This document shows positions 63,907 to 64,000 of a stretch of DNA of 64,000 nt, piece by piece (positions within the stretch are counted from its first letter, which is position 1; every line of letters starts with the position of its first letter). The translations under genes and the position numbers were made by a program. This DNA is from Bacillus sp. ISL-34 (GTDB taxonomy: Bacteria; Bacillota; Bacilli; Bacillales; DSM-1321). Under the pieces are notes generated by a model, which was not told the origin of the DNA, made no database searches, and saw nothing but the letters and a program-made list of their open reading frames with translations. Location of the stretch: positions 124,001-188,000 of the forward strand of contig NZ_JAGGQJ010000036.1 of NCBI RefSeq assembly GCF_018613325.1. The letters run 5' to 3'.

Positions 63907-64000
63907 TTAAATTTCCTCTTCCACTCTCTCATTTAATTCTATTTCAGTCGCATCCACTTCATAATCCAGAAGATGATCCCAATCGTCATTGTCCAGCAAA
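63907..64000 (-). CDS. divIVA: Cell division protein DivIVA, 3' end
   Basis: Only the last 30 codons are in the window. They read LLDNDDWDHLLDYEVDATEI and continue to a C-terminal EEEI stop, closely matching the B. subtilis DivIVA tail (LLKNDDWDHLLEYEVDA...). DivIVA marks cell poles and division sites by binding curved membrane through its N-terminal part, which is outside the window. The order divIVA-ileS is conserved in Bacillus. Confidence 0.9.
   Translation of the reverse strand, partial: LLDNDDWDHLLDYEVDATEIELNERVEEEI

Overview
The window is a stretch of conserved chromosomal core from an endospore-forming member of the Bacillaceae. Supporting signs are spoVM, fapR, remA, ylxM, khpA, prkC/prpC, rqcH, and a gene order that follows the divIVA-ileS-pyr-rpoZ-rpmB-fapR-smc-ffh-rplS-rnhB-sucC block of Bacillus subtilis read in reverse. 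The AT-leaning composition and protein sequences would suit a Peribacillus-like species, but that genus call is inference from memory. All genes are on the minus strand except rpmB and rqcH (and one doubtful small ORF), so transcription runs from high to low coordinates. I see no phage, insertion sequence, CRISPR, tRNA or rRNA.

Layout from high to low coordinate (direction of transcription): the divIVA 3' end; a T-box leader and ileS; lspA-rluD; the pyrimidine operon pyrR-pyrP-pyrB-pyrC-carA-carB-pyrK-pyrD-pyrF-pyrE with three PyrR attenuators (before pyrR, pyrP and pyrB); rqcH facing pyrE over a shared terminator; the Ca2+ ATPase gene yloB; yloC-remA-gmk-rpoZ; coaBC-priA; def-fmt-rsmB-rlmN-prpC-prkC-rsgA-rpe and thiN; spoVM; rpmB (plus); yloU-fakA; sdaAB-sdaAA-recG; the FapR-controlled fatty acid/phospholipid cluster fapR-plsX-fabD-fabG-acpP; rnc-smc-ftsY; ylxM-ffh; rpsP-khpA; ylqD-rimM-trmD; rplS with a probable L19 leader; lepB-rbgA-rnhB-ylqG-ylqH; and the 5' part of sucC.

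Functionally the block joins translation and ribosome biogenesis (rpsP, rplS, rpmB, rimM, trmD, rbgA, rsgA, rsmB, rlmN, fmt, def, ileS, rqcH), protein export (ffh, ftsY, ylxM, lepB, lspA), lipid synthesis, chromosome maintenance (smc, recG, priA, rnhB) and pyrimidine synthesis. Many neighbours overlap by 1 to 38 bases, pointing to translational coupling. Several genes need start codons downstream of the longest ORF (TTG for rbgA, acpP, def and pyrR; GTG for ylqG, recG, fakA and lspA). The least explained items are the ylqG/ylqH pair (FliK-like and FlhB-C-terminal-like proteins with no flagellar genes nearby), a perfect 14-bp palindrome on the -10 box of the serine dehydratase operon, a long inverted repeat between rpoZ and coaBC, terminators inside otherwise compact operons, and a possible 45-codon ORF upstream of rqcH. 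I did not find a convincing undescribed multi-gene system.
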